The notes below the pieces were generated by a model. It was not told the DNA's origin. It did not search any database and saw only the letters and a list, made by a program, of their open reading frames with translations. Below, piece after piece: positions 9,224-18,904 of a stretch of 64,000 nt of DNA; within the stretch, counting starts at the first letter, position 1, and the number at the start of each line of letters is the position of its first letter. Position numbers and translations under genes: made by a program. Origin of the DNA: G965225705 sp965225705 (GTDB lineage Bacteria > Pseudomonadota > Alphaproteobacteria > Caulobacterales > Maricaulaceae); assembly GCA_965225705.1 (NCBI GenBank), contig OZ245325.1, forward strand, positions 1,612,001 through 1,676,000, written 5' to 3'.

Positions 9224-10114
9224 ATGCTTAAAAATTTCTTTCTCACAGGCTATCTCAAAAGCCTTTTCAGGGTAAGTCTTTTTTGCCTCACTCTCCTCCC
9301 CCTGTTATACCCTCAGGCACTATCAGCTTCTGAAAAAACACGTCTTGTCCAGGGGGCACAACAAGGTGACCCTGAAATGCAATATGAGCTTGGGGTGATG
9401 TACCATAACAGGCATGACTATATTTCAGCCTTTTCATGGTTTCAAAAAGCAGCCGAACAAAATCATATTATGGCACAATATAGTTATGGCATGATGTATA
9501 AGGAAGGACAGGGCGTTACGCGCGACGATCACAAAGCGTTCACCTGGCTTCAAAAATCTGCCCAACAGGGTTTTGCACCTGCACACTATCAGCTTGCTCT
9601 TATGTATCGTGATGGGCAGGGTGTAGAACAGGATAACCAGAAATCCTTTGCTCTTATCCAAAAAGCGGCCCGGCTTGGTTTTATCCCTGCACAGGGCCAT
9701 CTTGGTGTTCTCTATCGTGACGGGGAAGGGGGTGCTGGAAAACAGGATATCAAAAAAGCCTTTCACTGGATAAAAAAAGCTGCTCAGGAAGGCTATGCTG
9801 AAGCACAGTCAGATCTTGGCGTTATGTATGCTGAAGGGCATGGGGTTCCCAAAGATTACGAAAAGGCTTTTATATGGTTTGAGAAAGCAGCTGAACAAAA
9901 CAATATTCTGGCACTCTACAATCTTGGCCTTATGTATCGTGATGGACAAGGTGTAGCACAGAATAATAAGAAATCTTATATCATGCTTTCTCTTGCAGCT
10001 ATAGCGGGAGTTACCCCTGCCGTACAGGAACGCGATGCCGTTTCTAAAAAACTTACCCCCCGGGACTTAAAACAGGCGAAAGCAGAAATTCAAAAAAGAA
10101 CCTCACATCCGTAA
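9224..10114 (+). CDS. Secreted Sel1-repeat (SLR) protein
   Basis: The 296-residue protein starts with a signal peptide (a hydrophobic stretch ending near ALSAS) and then has about six Sel1-like repeats, each of the form LGxMYxxGxGVxxDxxKAFxWxxKAAxQG. Examples are YRDGQGVEQDNQKSFALIQ and YAEGHGVPKDYEKAFIWF. One repeat has a small insertion (GEGGAGKQDIKK). Repeats end near residue 265 and a basic tail follows. SLR proteins are helical scaffolds for protein-protein contacts, in bacteria often linked to envelope stress or signalling. The partner is unknown. A GGGAG lies before the ATG. The near-identity of some repeat units may promote recombination within the gene. Confidence 0.88.
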   Translation: MLKNFFLTGYLKSLFRVSLFCLTLLPLLYPQALSASEKTRLVQGAQQGDPEMQYELGVMYHNRHDYISAFSWFQKAAEQNHIMAQYSYGMMYKEGQGVTRDDHKAFTWLQKSAQQGFAPAHYQLALMYRDGQGVEQDNQKSFALIQKAARLGFIPAQGHLGVLYRDGEGGAGKQDIKKAFHWIKKAAQEGYAEAQSDLGVMYAEGHGVPKDYEKAFIWFEKAAEQNNILALYNLGLMYRDGQGVAQNNKKSYIMLSLAAIAGVTPAVQERDAVSKKLTPRDLKQAKAEIQKRTSHP

Positions 10115-10348
10115 AACTATGTGTCCCTGCCTGCATATGGGTTTTATGGAGTTTGCCTCCTCTTTATTCAGGGGCACAATCTTTTCTGACCCCTGCATCT
10201 GCAAAATCTTTCCTCATAAGATAACAAGAAGAGACATGACATGCAGGCTGCCATCCTGTCTGCTATATGTTGTGACATGAATCATGTGACAGCCTCCCCC
10301 CTCTGAAAGAAACGAGAGGGTCAGAAAAACTGTCCTGTACATGAGAGA

Positions 10349-10425
10349 TGGCGCGCCGGGGAGGATTCGAACCCCCGACCCCCAGATTCGTAGTCTGGTG
10401 CTCTATCCAGCTGAGCTACCGGCGC
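10349..10425 (-). tRNA. tRNA-Arg (anticodon ACG)
   Basis: On the minus strand the sequence folds as a full cloverleaf. The acceptor stem GCGCCGG pairs with CCGGCGC, followed by discriminator G and an encoded CCA. The D arm contains AGCTCAGCTGGATAGAGC, the anticodon stem CCAGA/TCTGG holds loop CTACGAA, and the T loop is TTCGAAT. The anticodon ACG is at 10389-10391 and is normally edited to ICG by TadA, reading CGU, CGC and CGA. No other tRNA is next to it. Confidence 0.97.
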
Positions 10426-10825
10426 AGGGCTGCCTGTGGTGCAGCGAAAGGGACATTAGACAGCTCTTACATCTTATGCAAGGGAAAACATGCAAAGAGG
10501 ATAAAAATTGTCTTCCTGGTACAGAGAAAAAGATCACAACAAAAACCTCTCTCTACACCACACCAACTTCACAGAACAAGATGCTCTGTAACCTTATATC
10601 CTCTCAATAACAGGGTAGCTGTGCCCAGGGGGAAATTCGGGAAGGAGCAGGCATAAAGCTCCAGTGTTACAGGCGTATCTCTCATTCCTTCTTTAACGTG
10701 AAAATCACAAAAAGAAAGGGTCCACAGGACCTTTAAAATTTTGGAGTCATGAGCCAACAACTCAACGATATAATAAAATTTATGCTAACAAACTCAACCG
10801 TATGATGATGACAAGACAACCTGTT
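10426..10825. other. Gene-free spacer between tRNA-Arg and GNAT gene
   Basis: This 400-bp spacer holds no credible ORF. The minus-strand promoter of the tRNA must lie in its first 100 bp, but no clear -35/-10 pair stands out. A small hairpin (GGAGC ... GCTCC) is near 10650. The last 100 bp before the acetyltransferase stop are AT-rich. Confidence 0.5.
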
Positions 10826-11275
10826 TCATGAGCGTATATACTTTATAAGAGGGGTTTTATGTCCGATTCTATCGTACAGGCGACGTGCCGTCAGGTTGAA
10901 GTCTTGCGTTGTCCAGTAAACGCCTTTTGCATTTCTTTCATCAGCACGCACATAGACCTTTTTGATAAGCTTTTCAGCAAGTCCTTTTTTTCTATAAAGT
11001 TTATGAACAAACAAATCCTGCAGGTAGCAGATTTCTTCTTCCTGCCAAAGATGAAGATGATACAGGCAATGAACAATGCCAGCAGCATTCCCGTCGACGT
11101 AAGCAATATAACCTTCACAATCCATGTTCTCGTCATCGATCAAACGTGCAAAGGTTATTTGAAAAATTTCTTCGCTTAACCGGGTATTATAAAACTTAAG
11201 ATAGGTATCCCACAATGAAGTCCAGCATTGCTTATCATTGATAGAGAGCTTTTGTATATCAACATCATGAAGCAT
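10826..11275 (-). CDS. GNAT family N-acetyltransferase
   Basis: The 149-residue protein is a single GNAT domain that transfers an acetyl group from acetyl-CoA to an amine. The acetyl-CoA motif A is visible as DLFVHKLYRKKGLAEKLIKK, with the Rx2GLA pyrophosphate loop, and is followed by the motif-B-like TARRLYDRIGHK. The frame extends to a TTG at 11314. The ATG at 11275 is preferred because AAGGA lies about 9 nt upstream and the alternative has no RBS. The substrate is unknown; the length and motif resemble diamine or small-molecule acetyltransferases. It is monocistronic. Confidence 0.85.
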   Translation of the reverse strand: MLHDVDIQKLSINDKQCWTSLWDTYLKFYNTRLSEEIFQITFARLIDDENMDCEGYIAYVDGNAAGIVHCLYHLHLWQEEEICYLQDLFVHKLYRKKGLAEKLIKKVYVRADERNAKGVYWTTQDFNLTARRLYDRIGHKTPLIKYIRS

Positions 11276-11422
11276 TATTTTTTCCTTATGCTGTATTGTC
11301 GATAAGCTGTTCAATGCTGCTATTATGACACCGTTTCAAAAATATAGCCTTTCCTAAAACAGAGCAGGACAACCCTCTGTGATACAGGCGAGATAGTGTG
11401 GGATATCATGAGAGAAAAAACA

Positions 11423-12238
11423 TCACGCATCACACCCCCCACCCAAAACGGCCTGCCACAATGTTAGTATAGCACAGGCCGCTGTCTCAGCCCTTAAAAT
11501 GCGTGGCCCAAGGCTTAAAGGGCTTACAAAAGGTTTCTCCAGAAGAGCATGACGCTCCCACGCTTCAAAACCACCCTCTGGCCCTATGAGAACAGCCGGT
11601 TGAGGAGGAAGCGAAAAAGAAACAGACTCATCCTTTTGCACAGGAAGACTCTTTTCCTTCATAGCCTGCAAAACAGAAAGGGCGTCTTTTGGGCACTCTT
11701 CTTTCCCGGTATCCTGCCTGTGGGTCGCAGCCCCCTCATCACAAAACAGTAAAACCCTCTCCTCCGGCCAACTGTTAAGAAGGGTTTCAAATGTTTGTGC
11801 ATCGTGAATGTGGGGAACAGTCAGCCTTTCACACTGCTCTGCTGCTTCCTGTGCTATAAGACGTGCCCGCCTGGTGCGAACCTGTTTAACCTCTGTTCTT
11901 GCTGTCAAAACGGGGTATATATGGCTGACCCCCAATTCTGTCGCCTTTTCAATCACAAAATCCATAGGATGACGTTTGAGAGGGGCAAAAACGAGCCTGA
12001 GATCACATTCCTGCTTTTGGGGACGTATCTGTTCTTCAAGATGGGCCAGTACATTTTTACGGGAGTGTCCGGCAAGGCAGGCCCGCCATTCCCCATCATA
12101 CCCATTGAAAAAATGTACATAACTCCCAGCTGTTAAGCGTAAAACATTGCGTATATAGTGCGCCTGTTCATCGGGGAGAAAAACAAAACCACCGGGGTGA
12201 AGCTTCTCTTTTGTATAAAGACGGGGAATCCTCATCAC
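11423..12238 (-). CDS. rsmE: 16S rRNA (uracil(1498)-N(3))-methyltransferase RsmE
   Basis: RsmE methylates N3 of U1498 in 16S rRNA, in the decoding region, using SAM. The 271-residue protein has the PUA-like N-terminus (EQAHYIRNVLRL), the block KATELGVSHIYPV and the SPOUT knot sequences IGPEGGFEAWER and LGPRILRAETAA. Between the conserved EQCERL region and the knot there is a longer than usual insertion of about 40 polar residues (around ATHRQDTGKEECPKD), probably a surface loop. No partner gene is adjacent. The assignment is secure. Confidence 0.95.
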   Translation of the reverse strand: MMRIPRLYTKEKLHPGGFVFLPDEQAHYIRNVLRLTAGSYVHFFNGYDGEWRACLAGHSRKNVLAHLEEQIRPQKQECDLRLVFAPLKRHPMDFVIEKATELGVSHIYPVLTARTEVKQVRTRRARLIAQEAAEQCERLTVPHIHDAQTFETLLNSWPEERVLLFCDEGAATHRQDTGKEECPKDALSVLQAMKEKSLPVQKDESVSFSLPPQPAVLIGPEGGFEAWERHALLEKPFVSPLSLGPRILRAETAACAILTLWQAVLGGGCDA

Positions 12239-12490
12239 GCAAACTGTCCTGACTTTTCAGGAAAATAAAGATAAACTACAGACCATAACACACCATGAAA
12301 AAGCTATGCATGCTTCGCTCTGAAGGCTATCACATTTTCATAAAGCTTTTTAAAGTTCAAGAGTTCCAGAAAAGAAAGAAATATAAAAACAATGCTTTCT
12401 CTGTTTGTGAAGTACACAGAAAAGAGCAACACCTCAAAGAAAATGGGAGAAGTACATTCTCAGGACCGTCAAGATGAGTCCTTATCAGTT

Positions 12491-12769
12491 TCATCTTTCG
12501 CTATAGATTTGAAACCATTGACGTGCCGCTTTCTGGGCACTGGCAATTTCACCTGGAACCATTTCCAGAGCCATGTCTTCGCGATAGAGTTTAGCTTCGT
12601 GACACCCTAAAATAACAGCAACATTAAAGCATTTATGGGCTTCAATATAGTCAAGGTCAGCCCCCTGTCCTGTGGCATGGGAAAGCCCTTTTTCAAACAT
12701 AAGACGCCCCTCAAAAACTTTGCCGTCCTGACAAGTCTTTTGCCTGTTTTTAATACCTGCAATTGCCAT
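12491..12769 (-). CDS. Small Sel1-repeat-like protein
   Basis: The 92-residue product matches the short alphaproteobacterial SLR type. One Sel1 unit (FEGRLMFEKGLSHATGQG, then DYIEAHKCFNVAVILG) is followed by the closing helix MVPGEIASAQKAARQW. The ATG at 12769 is chosen over the upstream in-frame start at 12790 because GGGAG lies 6-7 nt before it. It is probably cytoplasmic, since no signal peptide is visible. Function is unknown. Its upstream region is an exceptionally AT-rich island (12785-12915), suggesting a strong or silenced promoter. Confidence 0.8.
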   Translation of the reverse strand: MAIAGIKNRQKTCQDGKVFEGRLMFEKGLSHATGQGADLDYIEAHKCFNVAVILGCHEAKLYREDMALEMVPGEIASAQKAARQWFQIYSER

Positions 12770-12784
12770 AATAAACTCCCAAAA

Positions 12785-12915
12785 AAACATTAAACTTTTA
12801 CATTTAAATATCGAATTTTTATAACTTATAGAAAAAAAATATATATAAGGTTAATTCAATATATATAACATATTATAATATTTTTTATTTGTATAAAATT
12901 ATATTTTTATGAAAA
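12785..12915. other. Very AT-rich island upstream of the small Sel1 gene
   Basis: About 130 bp are almost free of G and C, with alternating runs such as ATATATATAAGG and ATATATATAACAT. The island lies directly upstream of the minus-strand Sel1 gene and downstream of cckA. Such DNA could be an UP-element region or a target of a xenogeneic silencer. No ORF is present. Confidence 0.6.
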
Positions 12916-13039
12916 GGGTTTTGAAACACCCACTGACCATTTCTCCAAACCCCTGAGAAGGAAAAAGACGGCATAATGAGCCAAGCACCAAGACCAGCCA
13001 GGTCAAACAAAGGGAAAATAAGGCTATGAGCTATAAAGT

Positions 13040-15601
13040 TCACAGGTGCTTTTCTGAAAAAGTCTTTTTGACATATTCTGCCAGCTGAGAGAGAGTAAAG
13101 GGCTTGGGAAGGAAAGAAACATCAGGATGGCGCGCCAGGGTTTCAGAAAACTGATCTTCTGCATACCCGGAGATAAAGATAACACGGGTATGTCCGAGAT
13201 ATTCATGCGCCGCTTCAAGAAGGGCAACGCCATCCATACCCGGCATAACAACATCGGTGACCATAACGTCAATCTTGCCCCTGTTTTCCTGAAGAATTGC
13301 CAGTGCTTTTTCTCCGTCTTCCGCTTCTAAAACATCATATCCTCTCCGTCTCAATGTTTTAGCAGCAATCGAACGAACTGCATCCTCATCTTCAACCAGA
13401 AGAACAAGACCACGCCCTGCAAGATCAGAAGCCTCATACTCAACTGGTTCAACAGACGGCTGTGGTAATTTTTTTTCCTGCTCCTCTGACGTACAGGCTG
13501 GCAGGAAAAGGAAAAACTGTGTTCCCTCCCCCTCTTTGCTTTTTGCCAGAACACTTCCTCCGGCCTGCTGAACAATGCCATAAACCGTCGCAAGTCCAAG
13601 CCCTGTACCTTCCCCGATGGGTTTTGTTGTGAAAAAAGGCTCATAGATTTTCTTGAGAGTCTCGTTATCCATACCACATCCATTATCACGAACTTCAAGG
13701 AGGAGATAATCTTTCTCTCCCTCAAGCTCTGCACCAAAGGCACGCGCTTCCTCCCCTGTCATAGCCTGTGTTCGGATGGTCAGGCGACCGTCTTTTTTCT
13801 CACGCATAGCATCACGTGCGTTAACGGCAAGATTCATAATGGCCGTTTCAAGCTGGCTTTTGTCTGCTTTTATAAAAGGAAGATCAAGGCCATGCTGAAT
13901 ATCAAGCTGAACTTTCTCCTCCAGAATCTGACGTAAAAGAATGGAAAAATCAGAAAGAACAGCCCCAACATTCAAAACTTCTGTGCGGACAGTCTGCTTA
14001 CGGGAAAAAGCCAGAAGTTTACGGACCAGACTTGCTGCACGGGCAACAGTCTGGTTGATCTTTTGTAATTCCGGGTAAGAAGGGTCACCAACAGGATGAC
14101 GCCCCAAAAGTTCATCACAATTCAAACGAATAGCTGTCAAAAGATTGTTAAAATCATGTGCTACACCTCCGGCCAGTTGCCCTATAGCCTGCATTTTCTG
14201 GGCCTGAAAAAGACGACGCTCTAAATCCTTATGCTGACTAATATCGAGAACAAAAACCCAGACTTTTTTATCTTCTGCCTTAACAAAATAAACATGGACA
14301 TCCTGACCTGAGAGCAGTTCCAGCTCATAAGATGTCGCATCTCCATCAGAAGATGTAGAAAACACCATGGCATCTGCCTGCTTTTTAAAAAGCTCTTTAA
14401 AAGGTGTTCCTGGTGTGGCTCCCCCCTCTGTCATATCCATCAGGGCCGTATTTGCATCCCCTAAAAGAGCTGTTTCAGGGTTTTCTCCCTCTAAATACGC
14501 AACGCCAAAAGGGGCCGATGTAAAAAAATCCGGAAAATCAGAAGATTTTTTTTCTTCATTATGGTCTTCAGAGACCTCTTTACCTGTACTTTCCTGATGC
14601 AGAATAATTTCTTTGGGATAGACAGATCCCAAAAGAAATGGGGGAGCTGCAGAATCATGTTGAGGAGACCAGACCCCCATCACCGTACCTTCAAAAAAGC
14701 GATCACCCTCCTGACCCCACCGCACATCAACACGGCGTAGATCACCTTCTCTTTTGTTGTCAAGAAAAACAGAAGCAGCCGAAGCTCCCAAAAGACTTTC
14801 AAGAGGAACAGTTTCGGACAAAAGAACGCCAGACCAGCGCCTGAGACAAGCATTGATGGCCATTACCCGACCAGAAGCTGAAGCCCTGAACAGGCCAATG
14901 GGCGCATTTTCTTCTTCAAGACCCATACCCAGATTTCCATGTTTCCCCTTCTCTGCATCATCCTTTTTTTTCCTTTGTGTAAGGCGCCAGAGAACCAGAC
15001 TGTCAAACAGGGGGGCTACGCTAAGCTGATAATAGCTGGGCTTTTCCTGACCTAAAGATATCGCCCCCAGATATTCTTGATGATAAAGACCCTGCCGCGC
15101 CGCACGTGCCAGACGGAAAAGAGGGGGTGAAAGATCACCCCTCCCCCCCAAAAGACGTGCTAAAGAGGGGGGACGAATATCTGCGTCAAGACCAGTTTTG
15201 TGTGCACATTCACGATACGCCCTGTTAGCATGATATGGCTTTCCATTTCGGGAGGTTATCAGACTGGCTTCCGCTAAAGCTTCCAACCATAAATAGACGT
15301 TCTGACCTGTCTTTGTTTTTTTCTTTTGAAAAGGAGACAGAAAAAAGCCAAAGCCCGCAAGCCAAAAATTTGAGGATATAATTTCTGAAGTTATAAAAAC
15401 ATGTTGAAAAAGAGAAGAAAACAGGAATATCAGGGGTATGGTAAGACCAAAGAACAGAATCAAAGATAAATACTGTTTATGAAAATGGTGTCCCTTTAAA
15501 AAAAGAGAGGGGGGCTTTTTTAAAGAGAACTGATCACTGTTATACATGTTGTTTATCCATTTTGATGACATGTTTATACAGACATCTTCTGAAATCAACA
15601 T
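13040..15601 (-). CDS. cckA: Hybrid histidine kinase CckA (cell-cycle phosphorelay)
   Basis: CckA is the membrane kinase/phosphatase that feeds phosphate through ChpT to CtrA and CpdR in alphaproteobacteria. The 853-residue protein has two N-terminal TM segments (about 44-65 and 76-92) and a long PAS-containing middle region. The HisKA motif is GGVAHDFNNLLTAI (His near 481). The ATPase has the N box NLAVNARDAM, G1 DNGCGM and G2 GEGTGLGLATVYG. The C-terminal receiver (about 731-853) holds VEDEDAVR and DVVMPGMDG (Asp near 781). The block RKQTVRTEVLNVG after the DHp matches CckA rather than other hybrid kinases. The exact start is uncertain; internal ATGs exist within 20 codons. It stands alone. 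Confidence 0.92.
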   Translation of the reverse strand: MLISEDVCINMSSKWINNMYNSDQFSLKKPPSLFLKGHHFHKQYLSLILFFGLTIPLIFLFSSLFQHVFITSEIISSNFWLAGFGFFLSPFQKKKTKTGQNVYLWLEALAEASLITSRNGKPYHANRAYRECAHKTGLDADIRPPSLARLLGGRGDLSPPLFRLARAARQGLYHQEYLGAISLGQEKPSYYQLSVAPLFDSLVLWRLTQRKKKDDAEKGKHGNLGMGLEEENAPIGLFRASASGRVMAINACLRRWSGVLLSETVPLESLLGASAASVFLDNKREGDLRRVDVRWGQEGDRFFEGTVMGVWSPQHDSAAPPFLLGSVYPKEIILHQESTGKEVSEDHNEEKKSSDFPDFFTSAPFGVAYLEGENPETALLGDANTALMDMTEGGATPGTPFKELFKKQADAMVFSTSSDGDATSYELELLSGQDVHVYFVKAEDKKVWVFVLDISQHKDLERRLFQAQKMQAIGQLAGGVAHDFNNLLTAIRLNCDELLGRHPVGDPSYPELQKINQTVARAASLVRKLLAFSRKQTVRTEVLNVGAVLSDFSILLRQILEEKVQLDIQHGLDLPFIKADKSQLETAIMNLAVNARDAMREKKDGRLTIRTQAMTGEEARAFGAELEGEKDYLLLEVRDNGCGMDNETLKKIYEPFFTTKPIGEGTGLGLATVYGIVQQAGGSVLAKSKEGEGTQFFLFLPACTSEEQEKKLPQPSVEPVEYEASDLAGRGLVLLVEDEDAVRSIAAKTLRRRGYDVLEAEDGEKALAILQENRGKIDVMVTDVVMPGMDGVALLEAAHEYLGHTRVIFISGYAEDQFSETLARHPDVSFLPKPFTLSQLAEYVKKTFSEKHL

Positions 15602-15771
15602 GCCTTATCATAAAAACAGGACCTCATCACATTTTGTTATATTTTTCTTTCTTCACCTTTTAGAGGTTATGAAAATCTATACTGAAAGCAGAGCTCTCCT
15701 GCCCCTACATACAACTTATGAGAGCAAAAACTTATTCTAAAACAAGAAAAAAATATAGCCTGAAAAAAATA

Positions 15772-16650
15772 CTACCAACATAAAGCAGGCATAACATAAG
15801 AAAGGTCAAGATCACGTCGTTTCAGGCTTTCCTGTAAGCGCATGACAGATATATCGCCATTCTTTTCCTCTATTTCATCAGCATGGAGACGCCCTGCAAT
15901 ATAAAGTGCATCTATCCCCTGAAGACAGGCGCCTTTAATGTCCGTCATAAGGCCATCTCCGATGGCCAGAACCTGTTTTTTAGAAAAATGCCTGCCCGGT
16001 TTTGTCTCAAAGCGTCTAAAGGCAAGGTCATAAATGGGGGGGTGAGGTTTACCGGCATAAACAACCTGACCTCCCATCTGCTCATAAAGTGCAGCCAGGG
16101 CACCCCCGCAATAGATGAGTCTTCCGGCAATCTCAACCTGAAGATCAGGATTGACACACACCATAGAAAGATTTCGTTCTCTGGCACGTGTGAGAAGATC
16201 CCGATAGTGTTCAGGTGTCTCCCGCCTGTCATCAAAAAGGCCGCTACAGGCGATAAAACGGGCCTGTTCGAGATCAGAAAATTCGAGACCAAGCCCCTCA
16301 TAAAGGGGATCATCACGCCCGGGGCCAAGCCTGAAAGCAGGGCCCGGCGCATGAGCTTGTAAAGCTGCCCGTGTTGCGTCACCAGAGGTGACAATAATAT
16401 CATAACTCTCCCCGGTGAGACCAAGCCCTCTTACCTGTTCTTCCACGCGCGCAGATGGTCTTGGTGAGTTGGTAACCAAAGCCACAGTGCCGCCCTTTGC
16501 CCTGAAAGCCCGAAGGGCTGTAGCAGCCTGTTTATAAAGAACAGCCCCATTATGCAAAACCCCCCAAACATCACATAAAAGGGCATCGTAATGATCCGCA
16601 ATCCCGGACAATCCTGAAAGAAAACGTGGTGGTCTGTCATGTTTCATCAT
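15772..16650 (-). CDS. TIGR01459 family HAD-IIA hydrolase
   Basis: The 292-residue protein is a class IIA HAD phosphatase related to NagD and 4-nitrophenylphosphatase. The nucleophile motif is LLCDVWGVLHNG (Asp in the first third of the motif) and motif II is LVTNSPRPS. The C-terminal metal motif is VLAIGDGLMTDIKGA, followed by GIDALYIAGRLH. The N-terminal GLSGIADHYDALLCDVWG is characteristic of the alphaproteobacterial TIGR01459 group. The natural substrate is unknown; sugar or nucleotide monophosphates are likely. Two tandem ATGs (16650 and 16647) could start it. Confidence 0.9.
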   Translation of the reverse strand: MMKHDRPPRFLSGLSGIADHYDALLCDVWGVLHNGAVLYKQAATALRAFRAKGGTVALVTNSPRPSARVEEQVRGLGLTGESYDIIVTSGDATRAALQAHAPGPAFRLGPGRDDPLYEGLGLEFSDLEQARFIACSGLFDDRRETPEHYRDLLTRARERNLSMVCVNPDLQVEIAGRLIYCGGALAALYEQMGGQVVYAGKPHPPIYDLAFRRFETKPGRHFSKKQVLAIGDGLMTDIKGACLQGIDALYIAGRLHADEIEEKNGDISVMRLQESLKRRDLDLSYVMPALCW

Positions 16651-16801
16651 GTCACCATATTGAAAAATACATCATAAGTTTTTTTTCGATCACGTGCCAG
16701 AGACCTGTCTGATATTAAAGAGAGAGGTTTATAAGATTTCTAAAAAGGGTATTTTAACAGCCGGTAGAGTATGATAGTCTAAAGGCTTTGGGCCTACAAT
16801 T

Positions 16802-17128
16802 ATGATCACGAACATCTTTAAAAACTTCCCTGATCATCTCAAAGAGGAATCGTTTGAAAACATCCTTACAACAAAGGATTTTGATCTGGAACGTATTTTA
16901 TCTTTCGGACAGGCCTCTCCCCCCGGATTTTGGTATGAACAAAGTCAGGATGAGTGGATTCTCCTTCTGCAGGGAGCAGCGCGTCTGGCCTTTAAGGGAA
17001 AAACAGAACCGGTCTCTTTGCAACCTGGTGATTATCTTTTAATTCCTGCAGGAAAAAAACATCGTGTTGACTGGACCAAACCTCAAACAACCACCATGTG
17101 GCTGGCGCTCCACTTCAAAAAAAATTGA
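16802..17128 (+). CDS. Cupin-domain protein
   Basis: The 108-residue protein is a single small cupin barrel. Visible motifs are PPGFWYEQSQDEWILLLQG, a cupin motif 1 in which EQ and E replace some of the usual His ligands, and LQPGDYLLIPAGKKHRVDW, a canonical motif 2 with PGD and a C-terminal His. This type is often annotated only as cupin domain-containing protein. Metal binding is plausible but the substrate is unknown. There is no clear RBS; the ATG is taken because homologous short cupins begin at a similar distance from motif 1. It is divergent from the HAD gene, sharing a 150-bp upstream region. Confidence 0.8.
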   Translation: MITNIFKNFPDHLKEESFENILTTKDFDLERILSFGQASPPGFWYEQSQDEWILLLQGAARLAFKGKTEPVSLQPGDYLLIPAGKKHRVDWTKPQTTTMWLALHFKKN

Positions 17129-17513
17129 AAAACATATGAAATCTTTATAGCAAACAAAAAGAGGTGGCATGTACCCTAAAAAGGATGATCCCTCCTGTCT
17201 TCTCAGGCAAAGTGGATAAAGGCTATCAGAAAAACCTGTTTTTTGTATGCACCTGAAGCTGGATCCGAAAGTTTTCTCCCTGCGCTTCTTCCAGAAATGA
17301 ACACAGAACTGTTATATCACGTTATGGCCTTGAAGGGATCGTCTCTGAGGGTTAAGTATAATCATAATCCTTTTCCTGTTTTTAGAAAAAGAGAAATCAT
17401 CCGCACCACCAAAATTCATCCGGGGATGAAAATATAAAACACAGTATGGTACTCCCTTAAAAAACAAGAAATCTTACACAGTATTTTTTATAGGAAAGAA
17501 GAGAAACTGAGTG
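17129..17513. other. Gene-free spacer upstream of gor
   Basis: This 385-bp spacer contains only a weak 64-codon frame without RBS or recognisable sequence. A short perfect inverted repeat (TTCATCC ... GGATGAA) lies near 17420 and could be an operator for gor. No terminator with a clear T-run follows the cupin gene. Confidence 0.4.
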
Positions 17514-18872
17514 ATGAGTTATGATTATGATCTTTTCGTCATTGGGGCAGGATCCGGTGGGGTCCGTGCGGCCCGCAGAGCTGCAGAAACAGGAGCTAAA
17601 ACCGCCATTGCTGAAGGATATCGTGTTGGCGGGACGTGTGTCATACGTGGCTGTGTCCCTAAAAAACTTTTTGTGCATGCCTCTCAGTTCAGGAGTGTTT
17701 TTAAAAAGGCTGAAGGCTTTGGATGGTCTTTTGACTCCTCCCCCCATTTTGACTGGCCTTCTCTTCGGGAGGGTGTCGGCGATGAGGTGACACGTCTTTC
17801 CTCCATTTATGAGAAAAACCTTAAAAAATCCGGTGTAACTCTCTTTCATGATCACGCTGTTCTGGAATCAGAAAGAAACATTCGCCTTATACGTTCCGGG
17901 AAGACTATAAGCGCGCGTTATATTTTGATCAGTACAGGCGCAACACCTTACCGCCCGTCTTTTCCGGGGGCAGATTTGGCCATCACCTCTGATGAGGTGT
18001 TTTCTCTCCCCTCATGGCCCAAACGGGTCGCTATACTTGGGGGAGGCTATATTGCTGTTGAATTTGCAGGTATTTTCAGTGGATTAGGTGTTGAGACCTG
18101 TCTTATCAACCGTAGTGACAGTCTTTTACGGGGCTTTGATCCCGACCTTCAGGCCCAGATGGCCTCTTCCCTCAAAGCGCGGGGGGTCCACCTTATGATG
18201 AACAGACAGGTTCAGGGCGTCAAAAAAATCTCCCCCTCAGGGTTTGAAACATATTTTGATGAAGGCGAAGATCTTCAAACAGATCTCGTCTTTATGGCTC
18301 TTGGACGCCGTCCTGCAACACAAGGTTTAGGGCTTGAAAAATCAGGAGTTCAGCTCAATGGAAAAGGGGAAATTGTGGTCAATGAATTTTATCAAACCAG
18401 CCGCCCCCATATTTATGCGCTGGGGGATGTCATCGGAGGGTTACAGCTGACCCCTGTTGCTATTCGTCAGGGGGAAGCTTTTGTGAAAACTGTCTTTAAG
18501 AAAGCCCCGACGCATTTTGATACACGCCAGATTCCAACAGCTGTGTTTTCTCAACCCCCTTTAGGATCTGTGGGGCTGAGTGAGCCAGAAGCCCGCAGAG
18601 TTCACGGGGATATTGATGTTTACGCAACAGAGTTTTCTCCCCTTGACACGGCCCTTTCTAAAACGGAAGAGAGTATGTTTATGAAACTGGTTGTACGTTC
18701 ACAGGATGAACGTGTGGTTGGGGCCCATCTTATGGGGCCTTATTCAGATGAGCTGATCCAGGTTTTAGGGGTTGCGGTGAAAGCAGGTCTTAAAAGACAG
18801 GATTTTGAAACCACGTGTGCCGTTCATCCGACCCTTGCAGAAGAGCTGGTTACGCTCCGCAAACGGCCGTGA
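17514..18872 (+). CDS. gor: Glutathione-disulfide reductase
   Basis: The enzyme reduces GSSG to GSH with NADPH and FAD in the cytoplasm. The 452-residue protein has the FAD motif GAGSGGVRAARRAA, the redox-active pair in GGTCVIRGCVPKK (Cys42 and Cys47), the NADPH motif GGGYIAVEFAGIF and the C-terminal catalytic histidine in CAVHPTLAEE. The VIRGCVPKK signature separates glutathione reductase from lipoamide dehydrogenase. ATG 17514 is preferred to the adjoining GTG at 17511. The next gene, aroG-like DAHP synthase, begins about 30 bp after the stop, so the two may be cotranscribed. Confidence 0.93.
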   Translation: MSYDYDLFVIGAGSGGVRAARRAAETGAKTAIAEGYRVGGTCVIRGCVPKKLFVHASQFRSVFKKAEGFGWSFDSSPHFDWPSLREGVGDEVTRLSSIYEKNLKKSGVTLFHDHAVLESERNIRLIRSGKTISARYILISTGATPYRPSFPGADLAITSDEVFSLPSWPKRVAILGGGYIAVEFAGIFSGLGVETCLINRSDSLLRGFDPDLQAQMASSLKARGVHLMMNRQVQGVKKISPSGFETYFDEGEDLQTDLVFMALGRRPATQGLGLEKSGVQLNGKGEIVVNEFYQTSRPHIYALGDVIGGLQLTPVAIRQGEAFVKTVFKKAPTHFDTRQIPTAVFSQPPLGSVGLSEPEARRVHGDIDVYATEFSPLDTALSKTEESMFMKLVVRSQDERVVGAHLMGPYSDELIQVLGVAVKAGLKRQDFETTCAVHPTLAEELVTLRKRP

Positions 18873-18904
18873 TAATTTTTCCTCAAACCATGTTGCGAAC
18901 ATAT

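Noticed and set aside
10341..10656. Plus-strand ORFs reading ARRGGFEPPTPRFVVW and similar
   Set aside because: They are translations of the antisense strand of tRNA-Arg(ACG). This peptide is a well-known annotation artefact.
17243..17437. 64-codon ORF upstream of gor
   Set aside because: No RBS, no recognisable motif and ordinary spacer composition.
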